NCBI GenBank assembly: GCA_021107455.1
Contig: JAIOSU010000097.1
Span: forward strand, 1 to 42,274
DNA from: Clostridiales bacterium
Lineage (GTDB): Bacteria; Bacillota; Clostridia; Peptostreptococcales; Acidaminobacteraceae
Direction: 5' to 3'
DNA: 42,274 nucleotides
Of the stretch, positions 39,820 to 42,274 are shown piece after piece (the first letter of the stretch is position 1; the number at the start of each line of letters is the position of its first letter). The notes beneath the pieces were generated by a model. That model was given only the letters and a program-made list of their open reading frames with translations, had not been told where the DNA came from and ran no database searches. The translations under genes were made by a program, and so were the position numbers.

Positions 39820-41433
39820 ATGAACGGATTAACACTTGTTATTGTATCAGTAGTTTTGTTCTTGGTGGCTTATGCAACTTACGGCTCATGGCTGGCAAAG
39901 AAATTCGGAGTGGATCCAACAAGAAAAACACCTGCACATACCATGAACGATGGCGTGGACTATGTTCCAGCCAAAGCACCTGTTCTTCTCGGTCACCACT
40001 TTTCATCTATCGCAGGCGCTGGCCCAATTGTTGGACCGATTGGTGCTGCAATATTCGGATGGATTCCTGTATTTTTATGGATCGTCATCGGGTCCATATT
40101 CTTCGGTGGAGTACACGATATGGGTTCCATGTTCGCTTCCGTACGTCATAAAGGTCAATCCATCGGTGAAGTCATTGGTACAACGATGGGTAAAAGAGGC
40201 AAACAACTCTTCTCAATCTTTGCATGGTTGACACTGATACTTGTCATCGCAGCTTTTGCTAACATCGTTGCGAACACCTTTGTTTCAGTTCCTGAGGCAG
40301 CTTCCAGCTCACTCATGTTCATCGCACTCGCTGTTTTATTTGGATACGGTGTATACAGAAAAGGCATCAGTCTTGGACTAGGTACAGTCATTGGTGTGGC
40401 ATTATTGATAGCCTGTATCTATCTCGGAACTATTTTCCCATTAGTGCTTTCAAAGAATGTTTGGATGATCATATTACTTGGTTACATCTTTGTAGCATCG
40501 GTAACACCTGTTTGGATCTTATTGCAACCTAGAGATTATCTGAACTCATTCCTACTTTATGCAATGCTCGCAGGTGGTGTGGTGGGTATCGTAATAATGA
40601 GACCGACACTTCAACTTTCAGGCGTTACCGCATTTAATGTAAATGGTTCTTATCTGTTCCCGATGCTTTTTGTCACTGTAGCATGTGGAGCAATATCAGG
40701 ATTCCACTCATTAGTTGGTTCAGGAACAACTTCCAAGCAACTCGACAATGAAAAAGACGTCAAGGTTATCGGATACGGCTCTATGTTGATTGAAGGTGTA
40801 CTCGCTACACTTGCCATCATTACTGCTGCATTCGTCACTGGTGGGAAATTGACTGAACTTCTTGCAGGTGGTGGACCAGTCAACGTATTCAGTGATGGAC
40901 TTGGATCTTTCATGACAGGTTTCGGATTACCATTCACTGTCGGTAAGAGCTTTACAGCACTTGCTATTTCGGCTTTCGCGATGACTACACTCGATACAGC
41001 CACTCGTCTTGCAAGATTTATCTTCCAGGAAATGTTCACTAGTGAAAAACAGACAAAAGAAACAGTTTTCACCAATAGATATGGCGCTACTGCAATCACT
41101 GTAGTTATCGCAGGTACATTGTCATTTTATGGTTGGGCATCTGTTTGGCCATTGTTCGGTTCAGCAAACCAATTGCTTGCGGCACTTTCACTTCTTGCAC
41201 TCGCAGTTTGGCTCAAAAAGAACAGCAAGAGTTATGGATTTGTTGTATTCCCGATGATTTTCATGTTCTCAGTCACTCTTGTGGCACTTGTTTTACTCAT
41301 CACTAAGAGTTTCGCTCAACCAGTTCTGTTGATATTCGCAGTGATTCTTTTCATCCTTGCACTAGTGCTGATAGGAGAAGCATCAAAAGCACTTAAAACT
41401 GAAAAACTTCCAGAGGTAAAATCCGAGCGATGA
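39820..41433 (+). CDS. cstA: CstA-family carbon starvation protein / pyruvate or peptide transporter
   Basis: This 537-residue protein has about 15-16 membrane segments. It carries the CstA family landmarks NDGVDYVPAKAPVLLGHHFSSIAGAGPIVGP (partly quoted as LLGHHFSSIAGAGPIVGP), FFGGVHDMGSMFASVRHKGQSIGE and, later, SGFHSLVGSGTTSKQL and AMTTLDTATRLARF. E. coli members transport pyruvate (BtsT, CstA) and were first linked to peptide uptake under starvation. The LytSR system upstream supports pyruvate as substrate, which is inference. The leader GGGGGG precedes ATG 39820. It overlaps the following 91-residue gene by four bases. Confidence 0.93.
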   Translation: MNGLTLVIVSVVLFLVAYATYGSWLAKKFGVDPTRKTPAHTMNDGVDYVPAKAPVLLGHHFSSIAGAGPIVGPIGAAIFGWIPVFLWIVIGSIFFGGVHDMGSMFASVRHKGQSIGEVIGTTMGKRGKQLFSIFAWLTLILVIAAFANIVANTFVSVPEAASSSLMFIALAVLFGYGVYRKGISLGLGTVIGVALLIACIYLGTIFPLVLSKNVWMIILLGYIFVASVTPVWILLQPRDYLNSFLLYAMLAGGVVGIVIMRPTLQLSGVTAFNVNGSYLFPMLFVTVACGAISGFHSLVGSGTTSKQLDNEKDVKVIGYGSMLIEGVLATLAIITAAFVTGGKLTELLAGGGPVNVFSDGLGSFMTGFGLPFTVGKSFTALAISAFAMTTLDTATRLARFIFQEMFTSEKQTKETVFTNRYGATAITVVIAGTLSFYGWASVWPLFGSANQLLAALSLLALAVWLKKNSKSYGFVVFPMIFMFSVTLVALVLLITKSFAQPVLLIFAVILFILALVLIGEASKALKTEKLPEVKSER

Positions 41434-41705
41434 AATTTCTAGAAAATCTCTTATTGTTTTTTAAAGGAGCTCTCAGCTTCAATAAAAAAGCGTATGAGTT
41501 AATCGAAAAGGATCTGAGACAGGAAGAGGACAATTTTCTTTTGGCTGCAAGAGCCGACCTGCTTGGACTCAACTTTCCAACAATGTATTACATGTTGGAG
41601 CTGTTGCCTTATATGGTAGAAGAGGAAGAAGCTTGGATCAAACGCATGGTCAAAAGAAAGAGTATCTGGGAAGAACGTTTTTCAGACCTCGACATGGATC
41701 CTTAA
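41430..41705 (+). CDS. 91-residue protein, cory-CC-star-like without the CC tail
   Basis: This small soluble protein reads AYELIEKDLRQEEDNFLLAA, then LLGLNFPTMYYMLELLPYMV and ends EERFSDLDMDP. From memory it resembles the 'cory-CC-star' small proteins, which share the E-E-D-x-F-L...LG-x-x-x-P-x-x-YY-x-LEL-x-PY pattern and are often encoded next to an ArsA-like ATPase. Those end in two cysteines, and this one does not. Its ATG overlaps the cstA stop (ATGA) and the ArsA-like gene begins 10 bases after it. A role as adaptor between transporter and ATPase is possible but unproven. Confidence 0.65.
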   Translation: MKFLENLLLFFKGALSFNKKAYELIEKDLRQEEDNFLLAARADLLGLNFPTMYYMLELLPYMVEEEEAWIKRMVKRKSIWEERFSDLDMDP

Positions 41706-41715
41706 GGAGAATCTA

Positions 41716-42274
41716 ATGCTAAAAGTAGAATTCTACGGAGGAAAAGGCGGGGTGGGTAAAACCACCCTTTCTTCTGCAAGAGCACATCATTATACCAAAC
41801 TTGGAAAAAAGACTTTATTGGTTTCCACTGATCCGGCACACTCGATTTCTGATGTTTTAGGGGTTCAGGTCGGGTCCAAAATCAAGGGAATCACTCCACT
41901 TTTGGACGCTATTGAGATCGATCCTGAAGAGGAAGCGAACCAATACATCGATCAAATCAGAAAAGATTTGAATTCAATCCTTAGTCCAGTAGTGCTTGAG
42001 GATGTCAATAAGCAACTGCGAGCGGCAAAGATTATGCCTGGCACTCATGAGGCGAGTTTGTTTGACAAGATCATCATTTTAATGGATCTGTATAAAGAAG
42101 TCTATGATGTGATGATTTTTGATACCGCTCCCACTGGTCACACGTTAAGATTGTTGACCTTGCCTGAACTTTTGATTGAATGGTTTGAAGGCTTGATCAA
42201 AAAACGTGAAAAGATCGTAAAACTCAAAGCGATGCTAGGATTGAAAGATGAAGATCCAATTTTGACACGGCTCA
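41716..42274 (+). CDS. ArsA/Get3-like ATPase, C-terminus cut by window edge
   Basis: The first 186 residues are visible. The protein starts MLKVEFYGGKGGVGKTTLSS, with the deviant Walker A KGGVGKTT of the ArsA/Get3/MinD class. Switch I reads VSTDPAHSISDVLG and switch II reads MIFDTAPTGHTLRLLTLPELL, both specific to ArsA/Get3. In eukaryotes and archaea Get3 delivers tail-anchored membrane proteins, and in bacteria ArsA drives arsenite export. No arsenic genes adjoin it. AAGGAG stands 6-7 bases before ATG 41716. It is the fourth gene of the operon starting at 39320. Confidence 0.92.
   Translation, partial: MLKVEFYGGKGGVGKTTLSSARAHHYTKLGKKTLLVSTDPAHSISDVLGVQVGSKIKGITPLLDAIEIDPEEEANQYIDQIRKDLNSILSPVVLEDVNKQLRAAKIMPGTHEASLFDKIIILMDLYKEVYDVMIFDTAPTGHTLRLLTLPELLIEWFEGLIKKREKIVKLKAMLGLKDEDPILTRL

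Noticed and set aside
1-42274. Phage, transposon, toxin-antitoxin, restriction or CRISPR defence genes
   Set aside because: I looked for integrases, transposases, repeat arrays and nuclease-helicase pairs on both strands and saw none with recognisable motifs.

Overview
The window is AT-rich, gene-dense bacterial chromosome with strong purine-rich Shine-Dalgarno sites, short U-tailed intrinsic terminators and 4-bp ATGA operon overlaps. Gene content (branched-chain amino acid and oligopeptide importers, AzlCD, LytS/LytTR, NosY-type ABC-2 genes, a MutS2-like protein) points to a low-GC Gram-positive Clostridia member, probably an amino-acid or peptide fermenter; a Fusibacter/Acidaminobacter-like organism is a guess. 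I see no rRNA, tRNA, CRISPR array, insertion sequence or prophage. The gene order looks like ordinary chromosome, with several less ordinary accessory clusters.

Layout. 1-553: 5' part of an OmpR-type response regulator, with a YhhN-like membrane protein upstream. 1375-2583: MFS sugar-type transporter. 2634-3643: azlCD amino acid exporter, divergent from lipB (3739-4389). 4370-6281: GNAT/DMT-transporter/GNAT operon. 6356-10990: complete livKHMGF importer with a terminator-like hairpin after livK. 11206-12254: membrane protein and GNAT. 12371-18258: oppBCDFA. 18652-22208: a small ORF, a MutS2-like ATPase lacking the Smr nuclease domain, a candidate structured RNA with its own promoter and terminator, DNA glycosylase tag and a B3/4-domain protein. 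22255-24243: chemoreceptor. 24387-25571: YcaQ-type glycosylase-like protein. 25646-30175: five-gene operon (ABC-2 ATPase, permease, membrane-anchored HExxH protein, response regulator, histidine kinase). 30329-34722: MarR regulator and heterodimeric ABC exporter under a 40-bp palindromic operator. 34962-36728: ArsB/NhaD-like transporter and an unknown protein. 36834-42274: LytS/LytTR, an unknown protein, CstA, a 91-residue protein and the start of an ArsA/Get3-like ATPase.

How they work together. Much of the region moves amino acids, peptides and small acids (Liv, Opp, AzlCD, CstA) and links this to sensing (three two-component systems, a chemoreceptor). Four points deserve most attention: the RNA-like element at about 20743-20980; the ABC-2/metallopeptidase/two-component operon; the cstA / 91-aa / ArsA-like operon downstream of LytSR; and the MarR palindrome placed over a clear promoter. 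Several automatic starts were moved to internal ATG or GTG codons with better ribosome binding sites; reasons are in the entries. All family names come from reading translations by eye, without database searches.
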